DNA of 64,000 nucleotides. Origin: Rhodanobacter thiooxydans. GTDB lineage: Bacteria > Pseudomonadota > Gammaproteobacteria > Xanthomonadales > Rhodanobacteraceae. Every line of letters begins with the position of its first letter. Positions within the stretch are counted from its first letter, which is position 1. Positions 46,883 through 56,110 of this stretch are shown here, in pieces. Position numbers and translations under genes: made by a program. The notes under the pieces were generated by a model that saw only the letters and a program-made list of their open reading frames with translations, ran no database searches and was not told the DNA's origin. The stretch is from the NCBI RefSeq assembly GCF_030291135.1, contig NZ_CP127409.1, forward strand, positions 868,001 to 932,000, given 5' to 3'.

Positions 46883-48226
46883 TCAGGCAGCGACTTCGTC
46901 AGCCAGCTTCGTCCGCCCGCGCAAGGAATTGGCCATTGCGTCGGTGATCACCACGTCGACGAACTGGCCGATCAGGCGGGCGTCGCCGGCGAAGTTCACG
47001 TAGCGCATGTTCTCGGTACGGCCGCTGAGTTCGTTCGGGTTGCGCGTGCTGGGCTTTTCCACCAGCACGCGCTGCACGGAGCCGACCATCGCTTCGTTGA
47101 TCTTTTTCGCGTTCGCGTTGATGGCGGCCTGCAGGCGCGCGAGGCGCTCGTGCTTCACCGCCATCGGCGTGTCGTCGGCGAGGTTCGCCGCCGGCGTGCC
47201 GGGGCGCGAGGAGAAGATGAAGGTGAAGCTCTGGTCGAAGCCGACATCGTCGACCAGCTTCATGGTTTTCTCGAAGTCTTGGTCGGTCTCGCCGGGGAAG
47301 CCCACGATGATGTCGGTCGACACGCAGATGTCCGGCCGCACCGCGCGCAGCTTGCGGATCTTCTGCTTGAACTCCAGCGAGGTGTAGCCGCGCTTCATCG
47401 CGGAAAGGATGCGGTCGGAACCGGCCTGCACCGGCAGGTGCAGGTAGTTGGCCAGCTGCGGCACGCTGGCGTAGGCCTCGATCAGCGAATCAGAAAATTC
47501 CAGCGGATGCGAGGTGGTGAAGCGGATGCGGCCGATGCCGTCGATCTGCGCGATGGCGTGGATCAACACGGCGAGGTCGGCGACGCCGCCATCGAAGGTG
47601 GGGCCGCGGTAGGCGTTGACGTTCTGGCCCAGCAGGTTGACCTCGCGCACGCCCTGCGCGGCGAGCTTGGCCACCTCCACCAGCACGTCATCGAACGGGC
47701 GGCTGATCTCGGTGCCGCGGGTGTACGGCACCACGCAGTAGCTGCAGTATTTCGAGCAGCCTTCCATGATCGAGACGAAGGCGGTCGGGCCTTCCGCGCG
47801 TGGCTCCGGCAGGCAGTCGAACTTCTCGATCTCGGGGAAGCTGATGTCCACCTGCGGCTTGCCGGTGGCGCGCTGGGCCTCGATCAGCTCGGGCAGGCGG
47901 TGCAGGGTTTGCGGGCCGAATACCAGGTCGACGTAGGGCGCGCGCTTGACGATCGCCGCGCCTTCCTGCGAGGCCACGCAGCCGCCGACACCGATCAGCA
48001 CCGGCTTGCCGTCCTGCTTGTGCTGCTTCCAGCGGCCGAGCTGGCTGAACACCTTCTCCTGCGCCTTCTCGCGGATCGAGCAGGTGTTGATCAGAATCAC
48101 GTCCGCCTCGGACTCGTCCTGGGTCAGCTCCAGGCCGTGCGAGGCCTTCAGCACGTCGGCCATCTTGGCCGAGTCGTACTCGTTCATCTGGCAGCCGTGG
48201 GTCTTGATGAAAAGCTTGCCGCTCAT
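46883..48226 (-). CDS. miaB: tRNA-2-methylthio-N6-dimethylallyladenosine synthase
   Basis: 447-aa radical-SAM methylthiotransferase. N-terminal MTTase domain with cysteines in [16 protein letters not shown] and GVGGCVASQ; radical-SAM motif CSKYCSYC (C-x3-C-x2-C); C-terminal TRAM domain about 380-440. Makes ms2i6A37 in tRNA. Divided from its common partner ybeZ by the efflux cassette. Start ATG at 48226 gives [18 protein letters not shown]. Confidence 0.97.
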   Translation of the reverse strand: MSGKLFIKTHGCQMNEYDSAKMADVLKASHGLELTQDESEADVILINTCSIREKAQEKVFSQLGRWKQHKQDGKPVLIGVGGCVASQEGAAIVKRAPYVDLVFGPQTLHRLPELIEAQRATGKPQVDISFPEIEKFDCLPEPRAEGPTAFVSIMEGCSKYCSYCVVPYTRGTEISRPFDDVLVEVAKLAAQGVREVNLLGQNVNAYRGPTFDGGVADLAVLIHAIAQIDGIGRIRFTTSHPLEFSDSLIEAYASVPQLANYLHLPVQAGSDRILSAMKRGYTSLEFKQKIRKLRAVRPDICVSTDIIVGFPGETDQDFEKTMKLVDDVGFDQSFTFIFSSRPGTPAANLADDTPMAVKHERLARLQAAINANAKKINEAMVGSVQRVLVEKPSTRNPNELSGRTENMRYVNFAGDARLIGQFVDVVITDAMANSLRGRTKLADEVAA

Positions 48227-48333
48227 GCGCGTGGGTACCGTGGTTTCGTGAGGCAGAACGGGTGATTCGCCGAACCGCGCAGTTTACCCTCGTGCGGGTG
48301 CTCCTGCCAGATCAAGCACTTGCAGGCTTTGCC

Positions 48334-48405
48334 GGGCGGGCGCCGCCCGCCACCCTCGACTGGCCGTGTCGCACGAACCGGCGGGCAGCGCCCGCTCTGC
48401 CAAGG
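48334..48405. repeat. GGGCGGGC palindrome and related GC repeat
   Basis: GGGCGGGC-GCC-GCCCGCC near 48335-48351 followed by ACCGGCGGGCAGCGCCCGCT, resembling the inner part of the repeat at 32874-32933. It lies in the divergent miaB/transglycosylase gap. Confidence 0.45.
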
Positions 48406-48463
48406 CCATGGAATGAGAAGTGCGCACTTGGCGTTGACGGCGCATGGCGGCACACTGCGCCCC

Positions 48464-49600
48464 ATGTTCGGCGTCGCAAGCCAAGGGGGAAGCGCCGATC
48501 GGCCTGCCGGGGGCTTCCCACTACGCTCGATCCTTTGTGGGGTCGCGTTCGGCTGCGCCCTGCTGTGGTGGCCGGCGGCACGGGCCGGCGTGCTGTACCA
48601 GTGCACTGGCGCCAGCGGCGAGGCGGTATTCAGCAGCAGCAAGGCCGGCTATCACAGCTGCAAGGCGATCAGCAGCTATGCCGCACCCTCGCCGCGGCGT
48701 CGGGCGCCGCCCCGGGCGTCGCTGGGCAGGGTGGACGGCTCGGCTGCAACCACAGCGCGCCGCCTGGTGGCGGACGGTACCGAAGCGATCTCGCTGACCG
48801 GCGTGCGCGGCACGGTCGAGACCAGCGCGCGGCGCATCGGCGAGGTCCAGGCGGAGCAGACCTCGCTGGCGGCGGTGCAGGGCTCGGCCGTGACCAGCGC
48901 GAAGCTGCCTTCGGCGGCCTCCGGCAAGCTGGGCCAGTGGAACTATCGCGAATCGCCGGCAGTTGCCGCAGCCGCACCGGCGGCGGACAACCCGGCAGAC
49001 CGGATCCTGCGTGGCGCGGTGTACCGCATCGTGCGCGCGGACGGCAGCGTGGAGTACACCAACCTGGCGCCGGCCGGCGGCAAGGGACGCGCGGTGACCA
49101 TGCTGTTCACCTATATCGCCACTTGCGCCGCATGCAACCTGCATTCGACGATCCGCTGGGGCAGCGTGTCGCTCAACCTCACTGCGTATGCGGACGCGAT
49201 TCGCGCCGCCAGTGTGGAGTACGGCGTCGACGAGGCGTTCCTGCGCGCGATCATCCACGCCGAAAGCGCGTTCAATCCACGGGCGCTGTCACTCAAGGGC
49301 GCGCAGGGGCTGATGCAGCTGATGCCGGGCACGGCCAGCGACATGGGTGTACTGGACGCGTTCAATTCGGACCAGAACATCCGTGGCGGGGCGCGCTACC
49401 TGGGCCTGCTGCTGCGCGACTTCGACGGCAATGAACGGCTGGCCGCCGCCGCCTACAACGCCGGCCCCGGTGCGGTGCAACGTTACAAGGGCGTGCCGCC
49501 GTATGCCGAGACCCAGGTCTACGTGGAGCGGGTGGATACCTTGCGCAAGCGCTACGGTGCGGCGATCCATCCGCCGCTGGCGTCGCGCGGACCGGGCTGA
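48464..49600 (+). CDS. lytic transglycosylase with DUF4124-like N-terminal region
   Basis: 378 aa with this start. Hydrophobic signal segment about 22-42 (SILCGVAFGCALLWWPAARA). Two short DUF4124-like strands follow: VLYQCTGASGEAVFSSSK and, later, VYRIVRADGSVEYTNL. The SLT domain (about 240-350) has the catalytic Glu in IIHAESAFNP and GAQGLMQLMPGTASDMG, then AAYNAGPGAV. It cleaves peptidoglycan in the periplasm. The start is uncertain: 48413 and 48320 are in frame, and none has a clear ribosome site. Confidence 0.85.
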   Translation: MFGVASQGGSADRPAGGFPLRSILCGVAFGCALLWWPAARAGVLYQCTGASGEAVFSSSKAGYHSCKAISSYAAPSPRRRAPPRASLGRVDGSAATTARRLVADGTEAISLTGVRGTVETSARRIGEVQAEQTSLAAVQGSAVTSAKLPSAASGKLGQWNYRESPAVAAAAPAADNPADRILRGAVYRIVRADGSVEYTNLAPAGGKGRAVTMLFTYIATCAACNLHSTIRWGSVSLNLTAYADAIRAASVEYGVDEAFLRAIIHAESAFNPRALSLKGAQGLMQLMPGTASDMGVLDAFNSDQNIRGGARYLGLLLRDFDGNERLAAAAYNAGPGAVQRYKGVPPYAETQVYVERVDTLRKRYGAAIHPPLASRGPG

Positions 49601-49604
49601 GCCG

Positions 49605-50786
49605 TCAGCTGTCCGGCATGCTGCCGGCGCTCATGGCCGGGCGCTGAACGAGCGTGACTTCGAGGTGGAACGGGGTGCCGTTGCGCAGGCCGGAAACCGT
49701 CACCGTGCTGCCGGGCTTGATCGCCGCCTCGCGCCGGCGCAGGTCGGCCGGGTCAAGGATGTCGTCGGTGCCGATGCGCAGCAGGATGTCGCGCGGGCGG
49801 ATGCCGGCCAGCGCGGCCGGGCTGCCGGGATAGACCGCCGTCACCTGGGCGCCGCGCGCCGCCGCGGGCAGGCCGCTGTTGGCGGCCACCGGCACGAACG
49901 CGTAGTCGGCGCCGAGCCAGCCGCGCACCACGTGGCCGGTGGCGATGATCTGGTCCAGCACCTTCTTGGCCGTGGTCACCGGGATCGCGAAGCCGATGCC
50001 CTCGGCACCGGCGGCCTTGCCGATCAGCAAGGTGTTGATGCCGACCAGTTCGCCCTCCGCGTTGACCAGTGCGCCGCCGGAATTGCCCAGGTTGATGGCT
50101 GCGTCGGTCTGGATGAAATCCTCCGCGCTGGAACTGTTCAACTGGCGGCCGATCGCGCTGACGATGCCCATCGTCACGGTCTGGTTGAGGCCGAGTGGGT
50201 TGCCGATCGCCAGCACCACGTCGCCGGGCCGCAGCGGCTGCCCGGCGATGCGGATCACCGGCAGGTTGCTGGCGTCGATCTTCAGCACCGCCAGGTCGGA
50301 TTCCTCGTCCGCGCCGACCAGGCTGGCCTTGGCGATGCGGCCGTCGTACAGCAGCACCTGGATGTCGGCGGCGTGTGCGATCACGTGGTTGTTGGTCAGC
50401 ACGTAGCCCTGGCCCTGCGCGCTGACGATGACGCCGGAGCCAAGGGTCTGCTCGCGGTGCTGGAAGGTGGTGGGCTGGCCGCCGAACAATTGCTGCAGCA
50501 CCGGGTTGTCGTACATTCGCACGGCCTGCTCGGTGACGATCTTGTTGGCGTAGATGTTGACCACCGACGGCGCCGCGGCGGCCACGGCGTCGGCGTACGA
50601 GACTGGCCCACTGCCTGGATGGGACGGGTTGGCCGGGGCGGCGGACGGCGCCGGCGCGCCCAGGCCGAAGCGTTCGCGCAGATGTTCGCCGCTGCCGGGC
50701 CAGAACAGGCCGACCACGAAGGCCACGGCCAGGCCGAGGATGGCGAAGCGTGCAATGAAGAGGAGCGTGCCGGCGGCATGTTTCAT
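49605..50786 (-). CDS. DegS/AlgW-like periplasmic serine protease
   Basis: 393 aa, trypsin-like HtrA family, anchored by one N-terminal helix (about 7-28). Triad: His in LTNNHVIAHA, Asp in EESDLAVLKI, Ser in NLGNSGGALVN. A single PDZ domain (about 290-380) points to DegS/AlgW, which starts RseA/MucA cleavage in envelope stress, rather than two-PDZ DegP. The target is inferred. Convergent with the transglycosylase, 4-bp gap. Confidence 0.92.
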   Translation of the reverse strand: MKHAAGTLLFIARFAILGLAVAFVVGLFWPGSGEHLRERFGLGAPAPSAAPANPSHPGSGPVSYADAVAAAAPSVVNIYANKIVTEQAVRMYDNPVLQQLFGGQPTTFQHREQTLGSGVIVSAQGQGYVLTNNHVIAHAADIQVLLYDGRIAKASLVGADEESDLAVLKIDASNLPVIRIAGQPLRPGDVVLAIGNPLGLNQTVTMGIVSAIGRQLNSSSAEDFIQTDAAINLGNSGGALVNAEGELVGINTLLIGKAAGAEGIGFAIPVTTAKKVLDQIIATGHVVRGWLGADYAFVPVAANSGLPAAARGAQVTAVYPGSPAALAGIRPRDILLRIGTDDILDPADLRRREAAIKPGSTVTVSGLRNGTPFHLEVTLVQRPAMSAGSMPDS

Positions 50787-50855
50787 GTCGAAAGGAAAGG
50801 TCCCGGCGATCGTGGCGAGTGTTGCGGCGGCTGGACTTCGCCGCGATGCGGTTTA

Positions 50856-50884
50856 TTGTACGGGGCGGGGCCTGACGCTACACT
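50856..50884 (+). promoter_or_regulatory. sigma-70-like promoter of petABC
   Basis: TTGTAC and TACACT separated by 17 bp, about 65 bp upstream of the petA start. The pair matches the -35 and -10 consensus at four of six positions each or better, and is the best promoter-like pair in the gap. Confidence 0.5.
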
Positions 50885-50947
50885 AACGCGATTTTTGCGG
50901 GGTCCCAAACCCCACCTGGCATGACATTGCAAGTACCGGAGAGCCTG

Positions 50948-51553
50948 ATGGCGAACGAAGTCGTCGATCATGGCCGCCGCCGTTTTCTGACAGCAACCAC
51001 CGCGGTGGTTGGTGGCATCGGAATCGTGTCGGCGGCTGTGCCCTTCATCAAGTCGTGGGAACCCAGCGCGCGCGCCAAGGCCGCTGGCGCTCCGGTCACC
51101 CAGTCGCTGGCCAAGATCGAGGCGGGGCAGATGCTCACCGTGTCGTGGCGCAGCCTGCCGGTGTTCGTGCTCAACCGCACCAAGGCACAGCTTGATACGT
51201 TGCCGATGGTCGACTCGCGCCTGGTGGACCCCAAGTCCGATGGTGCCTCCGCCAGCCAGCAGCCGAAATACGCACAGAACGAGGCCCGCTCGATCAAGCC
51301 GGAATGGCTGGTGATCGTGGGCATCTGCACGCACCTTGGCTGCGTGCCCGACTTCGTGCCGGAGATCAAGCCCGAGCCGTTCGACCCGGACTGGAAGGGT
51401 GGCTTCTACTGCCCCTGCCACAAGTCGCGCTACGACCTGGCCGGTCGCGTGTTCCAGGGCGTTCCGGCGCCGAAGAACCTGCCGGTGCCGCCGTACCACT
51501 TCATCGACGACAGCACCATCCAGATTGGCGTGGATCCGAAGGAGGCTGGCTAA
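50948..51553 (+). CDS. petA: ubiquinol-cytochrome c reductase Rieske iron-sulfur subunit
   Basis: 201 aa. Twin-Arg-like N-terminus (HGRRRFLTATTAVVGGIG) doubles as the membrane anchor. The [2Fe-2S] boxes CTHLGC and CPCHKS are intact. Carries electrons from quinol to cytochrome c1 in the bc1 complex. ATG at 50948 has GGAGAG upstream and is preferred to 50921. Stop and petB start overlap (TAATG). Confidence 0.96.
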   Translation: MANEVVDHGRRRFLTATTAVVGGIGIVSAAVPFIKSWEPSARAKAAGAPVTQSLAKIEAGQMLTVSWRSLPVFVLNRTKAQLDTLPMVDSRLVDPKSDGASASQQPKYAQNEARSIKPEWLVIVGICTHLGCVPDFVPEIKPEPFDPDWKGGFYCPCHKSRYDLAGRVFQGVPAPKNLPVPPYHFIDDSTIQIGVDPKEAG

Positions 51554-52854
51554 TGGCCAACGTATTCACGAGCATCGGCGACTGGGTCAACGAACGTGCG
51601 CCCGGCATGATGCCGATGTACCGCGCGCACATGACCGAGTACTACGCGCCGAAGAACTTCAACCTCTGGTACTACTTCGGTTCGCTGGCGCTGCTGGTGC
51701 TGGTCAACCAGATCGTCACCGGCATCTTCCTCACCATGAACTACAACCCGAGCGCGGCGGGAGCCTTCGCCTCGGTCGAATACATCATGCGTGACGTGGA
51801 GTGGGGCTGGCTGATCCGCTACATGCACTCCACCGGCGCCTCGCTGTTCTTCGTGGTGGTGTTCCTGCACATGTTCCGCGGCATCATGTACGGCTCGTAC
51901 AAGAAGCCGCGCGAGCTGGTGTGGCTGCTCGGCATGCTGATCTTCCTGGCGCTGATGGCCGAGGCCTTCATGGGCTACGTGCTGCCGTGGGGCAACATGT
52001 CGTTCTGGGGCGCCAAGGTGATCATCTCGCTGTTCGGCACCATTCCCTACATCGGCAGCACGCTGGTGGAGTGGATCATGGGCGACTTCCTGCCCGCCGA
52101 CGCCACGCTGAACCGCTTCTTCGCGCTGCACGTGATCGCGCTGCCGCTCGTGCTGCTGCTGCTGGTGGTGCTGCACATCGCTGCGCTGCACGAGGTGGGC
52201 TCGAACAACCCGGACGGCGTGGAGATCAAGAAGGGTCCCAAGGGCAACCGCTGGGATGCGCTGAAGCCGGCCGACGGCATCCCGTTCCACCCGTACTACA
52301 CGGTGAAGGATCTGGTCGGTGTGGGCTTCTTCCTGCTGATCGCGGCCTTCATCATCTTCTTCGCGCCGACCTTCGGCGGCTGGTTCCTGGAGCATGACAA
52401 CTTCATCCCGGCGAACAATCTGGCCACGCCGTCGCACATCAAGCCGGTATGGTACTTCACCCCGTTCTACGCGATCGTGCGCATGATCCCGTCGTTCCTC
52501 GGCTCGGCCGTGTGGGGCGTGATCGCGATGTTCGGCTCGATCGGCGTGCTGTTCGCGATGCCGTGGCTGGATCGTGGCAAGGTCAAGTCGATCCGTTATC
52601 GCGGCACCGGTTTCAAGGTAGGACTGGGCCTGTTCGTGCTGTCGTTCTTCATGCTCGGTGCGGTGGGCGCGGGCATCACCGCCGAGGTGATGCCGGTCTG
52701 GTTTGGCAACATCGACGTGACGTTCTGGGAGAACCTGTTCGGCCGCGTGATGACGGCGATCTACTTCGGGTTCTTCGCATTCCTTTGGGCCTACACATAC
52801 TTCGGCTGGGAAAAGACCAAGCCGGTTCCGGAACGGGTGACGACGCATGACTAA
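51553..52854 (+). CDS. petB: cytochrome b of the bc1 complex
   Basis: 433 aa, full-length cytochrome b (not split b6/subunit IV). Haem-ligand pairs are in TM2 (RYMHSTGAS, with LHMFRG) and TM4 (FFALHVIALP, with LHIAALH). The quinone-site motif PEWY reads as KPVWYFTPFYA. Nine or so membrane segments. Second gene of petABC; overlaps petC start by 8 bp. Confidence 0.97.
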   Translation: MANVFTSIGDWVNERAPGMMPMYRAHMTEYYAPKNFNLWYYFGSLALLVLVNQIVTGIFLTMNYNPSAAGAFASVEYIMRDVEWGWLIRYMHSTGASLFFVVVFLHMFRGIMYGSYKKPRELVWLLGMLIFLALMAEAFMGYVLPWGNMSFWGAKVIISLFGTIPYIGSTLVEWIMGDFLPADATLNRFFALHVIALPLVLLLLVVLHIAALHEVGSNNPDGVEIKKGPKGNRWDALKPADGIPFHPYYTVKDLVGVGFFLLIAAFIIFFAPTFGGWFLEHDNFIPANNLATPSHIKPVWYFTPFYAIVRMIPSFLGSAVWGVIAMFGSIGVLFAMPWLDRGKVKSIRYRGTGFKVGLGLFVLSFFMLGAVGAGITAEVMPVWFGNIDVTFWENLFGRVMTAIYFGFFAFLWAYTYFGWEKTKPVPERVTTHD

Positions 52855-53608
52855 GCGGCAGCGGCTAATGAAGCGATACATCTTCCCGGTAGCGCTGGCG
52901 TTCGGCCTGATCGTCGGCAGCGTGCCGGCGCAGGCGGCGGAAGGCGGCGGGTTGCCGCATGCCGGCACCAACGTGCAGGACCAGGCTTCGCTGCAGCGCG
53001 GCGCCAAGCTGTTCTTCAACTACTGCGTCGGCTGCCATTCGCTCAAGTACATGCGTTACGAGCGGATTGCCACGGACCTGGGCCTGTCCGAGCAGGACGT
53101 GATGCAGAACCTCAACTTCACCGGCGCCAAGTTCGGTGAGACCGTGGTTTCGCACATGCCGGAGGCCGACGCCGCCAAGTGGTTCGGCAAGGCTCCGCCG
53201 GACCTGTCGCTGGAAGTGCGCGCCAAGGGTGCCGACTGGGTCTACGCCTACCTCAACTCGTTCTACCTGGACCCGAGCCGTCCGGTGGGCTGGAACAACA
53301 CGGTGTTCCCGAACGCGTCGATGCCGTTCCCGCTGTGGGAACTGCAGGGCCTGCAGACCGCGGAGATGAAGCCGGCGAAGGCCGGCGAGGATCCGGCGGT
53401 GGAGAAGCTGGTGCTGACGCAACCGGGCAAGCTGACCCCGGCGCAGTTCCAGCAGGCGACCCGCGACCTGACGACCTTCCTGGAATACGCATCCGAGCCG
53501 GCTGCCCTGCAGCGCCATCATTACGGCATCTGGGTGCTGCTGTTCCTGGCGTTCTTCACCTTGCTGGCCGCCATGCTGAAGAAGGAATACTGGAAGGACG
53601 TCCACTGA
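52847..53608 (+). CDS. petC: cytochrome c1
   Basis: 253 aa. Signal peptide (about 8-30, ending PAQA), the haem c motif CVGCH in FNYCVGCHSLKYMRY, the Met-ligand region and a C-terminal membrane anchor (about 225-245, WVLLFLAFFTLLAAMLKKEYW). ATG at 52847 overlaps petB; the in-frame ATG at 52868 (MKRYIFPVALA) is also plausible. A strong hairpin follows at 53629. Confidence 0.95.
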   Translation: MTKRQRLMKRYIFPVALAFGLIVGSVPAQAAEGGGLPHAGTNVQDQASLQRGAKLFFNYCVGCHSLKYMRYERIATDLGLSEQDVMQNLNFTGAKFGETVVSHMPEADAAKWFGKAPPDLSLEVRAKGADWVYAYLNSFYLDPSRPVGWNNTVFPNASMPFPLWELQGLQTAEMKPAKAGEDPAVEKLVLTQPGKLTPAQFQQATRDLTTFLEYASEPAALQRHHYGIWVLLFLAFFTLLAAMLKKEYWKDVH

Positions 53609-53628
53609 GCAGCCTGGATGGCATTATC

Positions 53629-53659
53629 CGACTGCGGCGGCCACGAGCCGCCGCAGTCG
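53629..53659 (+). terminator. hairpin after petABC
   Basis: 13-bp perfect stem CGACTGCGGCGGC/GCCGCCGCAGTCG with a 5-base loop, 20 bp after petC. Followed by TCTCACC, a weak U-tract. It likely reduces read-through into sspA. Confidence 0.65.
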
Positions 53660-53681
53660 TCTCACCGAGGGGGAATGGCGC

Positions 53682-54320
53682 ATGGTCCCAAGCGCTCGCT
53701 CGCGAACCGTATTGACGCTCTACACCACCGCCGATGACGTGCAATGCCATCGTGCACGACTGGTGCTGGCCGCCAAGGGCGTCAGCTACGAACGTGTCCT
53801 GGTGGATCCGGCCAGGCCGCCGGAGGACCTGATCGACCTCAATCCCTATGCCAGCACGCCGACGCTGGTGGATCGCGACCTGACCCTGTTCGACACCTCG
53901 GTGGTTTGCGAATACCTCGACGAGCGTTATCCGCATCCGCCGCTGATGCCGATCGATCCGCAGTCACGGGCGCGCCTGCGGGTGGCCGGAGTGCGCATCG
54001 AGAAGGACTGGCTGACCGAAGTGGACACCATCCGCGCCGGCGGCCGGCCGGCGGACGCGGCGCGCAAACGCCTGCGCGAGCACTTGTTGTCTTCGGTGCC
54101 GCTGTTCAAGGCGGCCAAATTCTTCCTCAACCCCGAAATGAGCCTGGCTGACTGCCTGGTGGCGCCGGTGATCTGGCGGCTGCCGTGGCTGGGCGTGGAG
54201 CTGGGGCGCGAAGGCAAGCCGATCATCGATTACGGCGAGCGGTTGTTCCACAGTCAGGGTTTTGCGCGCAGCATGACCGATCAGGAAAAGGCGATGCGGC
54301 AAGCCCATGAGCAAGAATGA
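53682..54320 (+). CDS. sspA: stringent starvation protein A (GST fold)
   Basis: 212 aa. Thioredoxin-like N-terminal domain (LTLYTTADDVQCHRARLVLA; SPTL replaced by STPTLVDRDLTLFDT) and helical C-terminal domain (about 90-205). Binds RNA polymerase; a global regulator in stationary phase. Always upstream of sspB, overlapped here by 14 bp. Start ATG at 53682. Confidence 0.94.
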   Translation: MVPSARSRTVLTLYTTADDVQCHRARLVLAAKGVSYERVLVDPARPPEDLIDLNPYASTPTLVDRDLTLFDTSVVCEYLDERYPHPPLMPIDPQSRARLRVAGVRIEKDWLTEVDTIRAGGRPADAARKRLREHLLSSVPLFKAAKFFLNPEMSLADCLVAPVIWRLPWLGVELGREGKPIIDYGERLFHSQGFARSMTDQEKAMRQAHEQE

Positions 54321-54756
54321 AATTGTACCAATGAGTTCCAATCGGCCGTACCTGTTGCGGGCGATCTACGACTGGATCAGCGACAACCACCTGACCCCGT
54401 ACATCCTGGTCGATGCCGGTTTCGCCGGCGTGCGGGTGCCGCCGCAGGTGGTCAAGAACGGCCAGGTGGTGCTCAACCTGGCCATGCGTGCAGTGGCGAA
54501 CCTCGACCTGGGCAACGAATGGATCAGCTTCCAGGCGCGCTTTTCCGGGGTCAGCCAGACCATCCAGATTCCGGTGCAGGCGGTACTGGCGCTGTATGCG
54601 CAGGAAAACGGCCAGGGCATGATGTTTCCGGCCGAAGAGGAGGGGGGTGATACGCCGCCGTCCGCTCCCGGGCCCGACGACACCACGCCGGTGTCGGGGG
54701 ACGATGGCGGCGACAAGCCGAAGCGCAGCGCGCCGCACCTGCGGGTGGTCAAGTAG
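54307..54756 (+). CDS. sspB: ClpXP adaptor SspB
   Basis: 149 aa. Substrate-binding domain about 8-110 (SNRPYLLRAIYDWISDNHLT; NLAMRAVANLDLG) that holds ssrA-tagged proteins, then an acidic Pro/Gly/Asp-rich linker and the C-terminal ClpX-docking tail APHLRVVK. Start at 54307; 54331 (MSSNRPYLL) is an alternative and would remove the overlap with sspA. Confidence 0.95.
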   Translation: MSKNEIVPMSSNRPYLLRAIYDWISDNHLTPYILVDAGFAGVRVPPQVVKNGQVVLNLAMRAVANLDLGNEWISFQARFSGVSQTIQIPVQAVLALYAQENGQGMMFPAEEEGGDTPPSAPGPDDTTPVSGDDGGDKPKRSAPHLRVVK

Positions 54757-54801
54757 GTAGCTGGCGCGCACTGCGAGAGTGTGGCGCGCGTCCCCCGGGT
54801 T

Positions 54802-55209
54802 TCAGTTCAGCCGGTCGTCCGTGCGCGGGCGAGGACGCAAGGGCACGACGTTGCCGGTTGGCGCGGGCAGGGCTCGTGCAGCGGCTTCCTCGTGCGGCAG
54901 CAACTCGATGGTGGGCAGGCTCAGGCTCGTCAGCGCGTTGCCGATCATCCACAGCCGGCCCGGCTCGCGGTCGTGGCCGTCGATGCTGACCTCGAAGCCG
55001 TAGCAGCGTTCGATCATGCGCAGGCCGTTGACGCGGCGCAGGCGCACGCCGCGCAGGCCGACGGTTTCGTCGAGCAGTTGCAGGCCGTGCTGCTGGCATT
55101 GCTGGCGTGCTTCCTGCACGGCGCGCTCGCGCGCCACGCTGAGCTTCAGCCACAGCCCCACGATGGCACCCAGCGCCAGCAGCAGCAACAGATTGGAAAG
55201 GTCGCTCAT
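54802..55209 (-). CDS. DUF3301 family membrane-anchored protein
   Basis: 135 aa. One N-terminal helix (about 5-24, LSNLLLLLALGAIVGLWLKL) and a soluble DUF3301 domain with ARQQCQQHGLQLLDETVGLR and CYGFEVSIDGHDREPGRLWM. Function unknown. The C-terminal tail is basic and variable. Probably co-transcribed with nadC upstream on the same strand (43-bp gap). Confidence 0.9.
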   Translation of the reverse strand: MSDLSNLLLLLALGAIVGLWLKLSVARERAVQEARQQCQQHGLQLLDETVGLRGVRLRRVNGLRMIERCYGFEVSIDGHDREPGRLWMIGNALTSLSLPTIELLPHEEAAARALPAPTGNVVPLRPRPRTDDRLN

Positions 55210-55252
55210 CCCTGCAGTGTGTGGGCGCAGGCGACCGGGTGCAAGCTGGCGC

Positions 55253-56110
55253 TCAGTCCAGTTGCAGGCGCAGCGACAGGTCGACGGCGCGCACGTGCTT
55301 GGTCAATGCGCCGACCGAGATGAAGTCGACGCCGGTGTGCGCATAGTCGCCGATCGTGCGCAGGTCGACGTTGCCGGACACCTCCAGCGGCACGCGGCCG
55401 GCGGTGTGCTGCACCGCCTGGCGCATCTGCGCCAGCTCGAAATTGTCGAGCATGATCCGGTCCACACCGGCTTGCAGCGCCTGCTCCAGTTCGTCCAGGT
55501 TCTCGACCTCGACTTCGAGCAGCAGGTCCGGGTGCAGCCGACGCGCCGCCTGCACGGCAGCGGCGATGCTGCCGGCGGCGATGATGTGGTTTTCCTTGAT
55601 CAGGATCGCGTCGTACAGGCCCATGCGCTGGTTGTGGCCGCCGCCGCAGCGCACTGCGTACTTCTGCGCCAGGCGCAAGCCGGGAATGGTCTTGCGGGTA
55701 TCCAGCACACGCACCGCGGTGCCGGCGACGGCGGCGACGTACTCGGCAGTCGCCGTGGCGGTGGCGGACAGCAGCTGCAGGAAGTTCAGCGCCGAGCGCT
55801 CCGCGGTGACCAGCGAACGGGCATGTCCGGACAACCGGCAGATCACCGAACCGGGGGTGACCCGGTCGCCGTCGCGGGCCTGCCAGTCGATCCGCACGGC
55901 GGGATCGAGCCGGCGGAAGCAGGCGTCGAACCACGGCGTGCCGGCGATCACCGCTGCATCGCGACAGGTCAGCTCGGCATGGGCCCTGGCGTCGATCGGC
56001 AGCAGCCCCGCGGTGGCATCGCCCGGGCCGAGGTCCTCGGCGAAGGCGCGTTCGATGTCGATGGCGATCTGCGCGGCGTCCGGCACCGCGAAAGGCGAAG
56101 CCTCGCTCAT
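55253..56110 (-). CDS. nadC: nicotinate-nucleotide pyrophosphorylase (carboxylating)
   Basis: 285 aa. Makes nicotinate mononucleotide from quinolinate and PRPP. DTRKTIPGLRLAQKYAVRCG and GGGHNQRMGLYDAILIKENH are the diagnostic stretches; EVEVENLDELEQAL and VDRIMLDN complete the barrel. ATG at 56110 overlaps the DUF1631 stop by 4 bp. nadA/nadB are not in the window. Confidence 0.96.
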   Translation of the reverse strand: MSEASPFAVPDAAQIAIDIERAFAEDLGPGDATAGLLPIDARAHAELTCRDAAVIAGTPWFDACFRRLDPAVRIDWQARDGDRVTPGSVICRLSGHARSLVTAERSALNFLQLLSATATATAEYVAAVAGTAVRVLDTRKTIPGLRLAQKYAVRCGGGHNQRMGLYDAILIKENHIIAAGSIAAAVQAARRLHPDLLLEVEVENLDELEQALQAGVDRIMLDNFELAQMRQAVQHTAGRVPLEVSGNVDLRTIGDYAHTGVDFISVGALTKHVRAVDLSLRLQLD

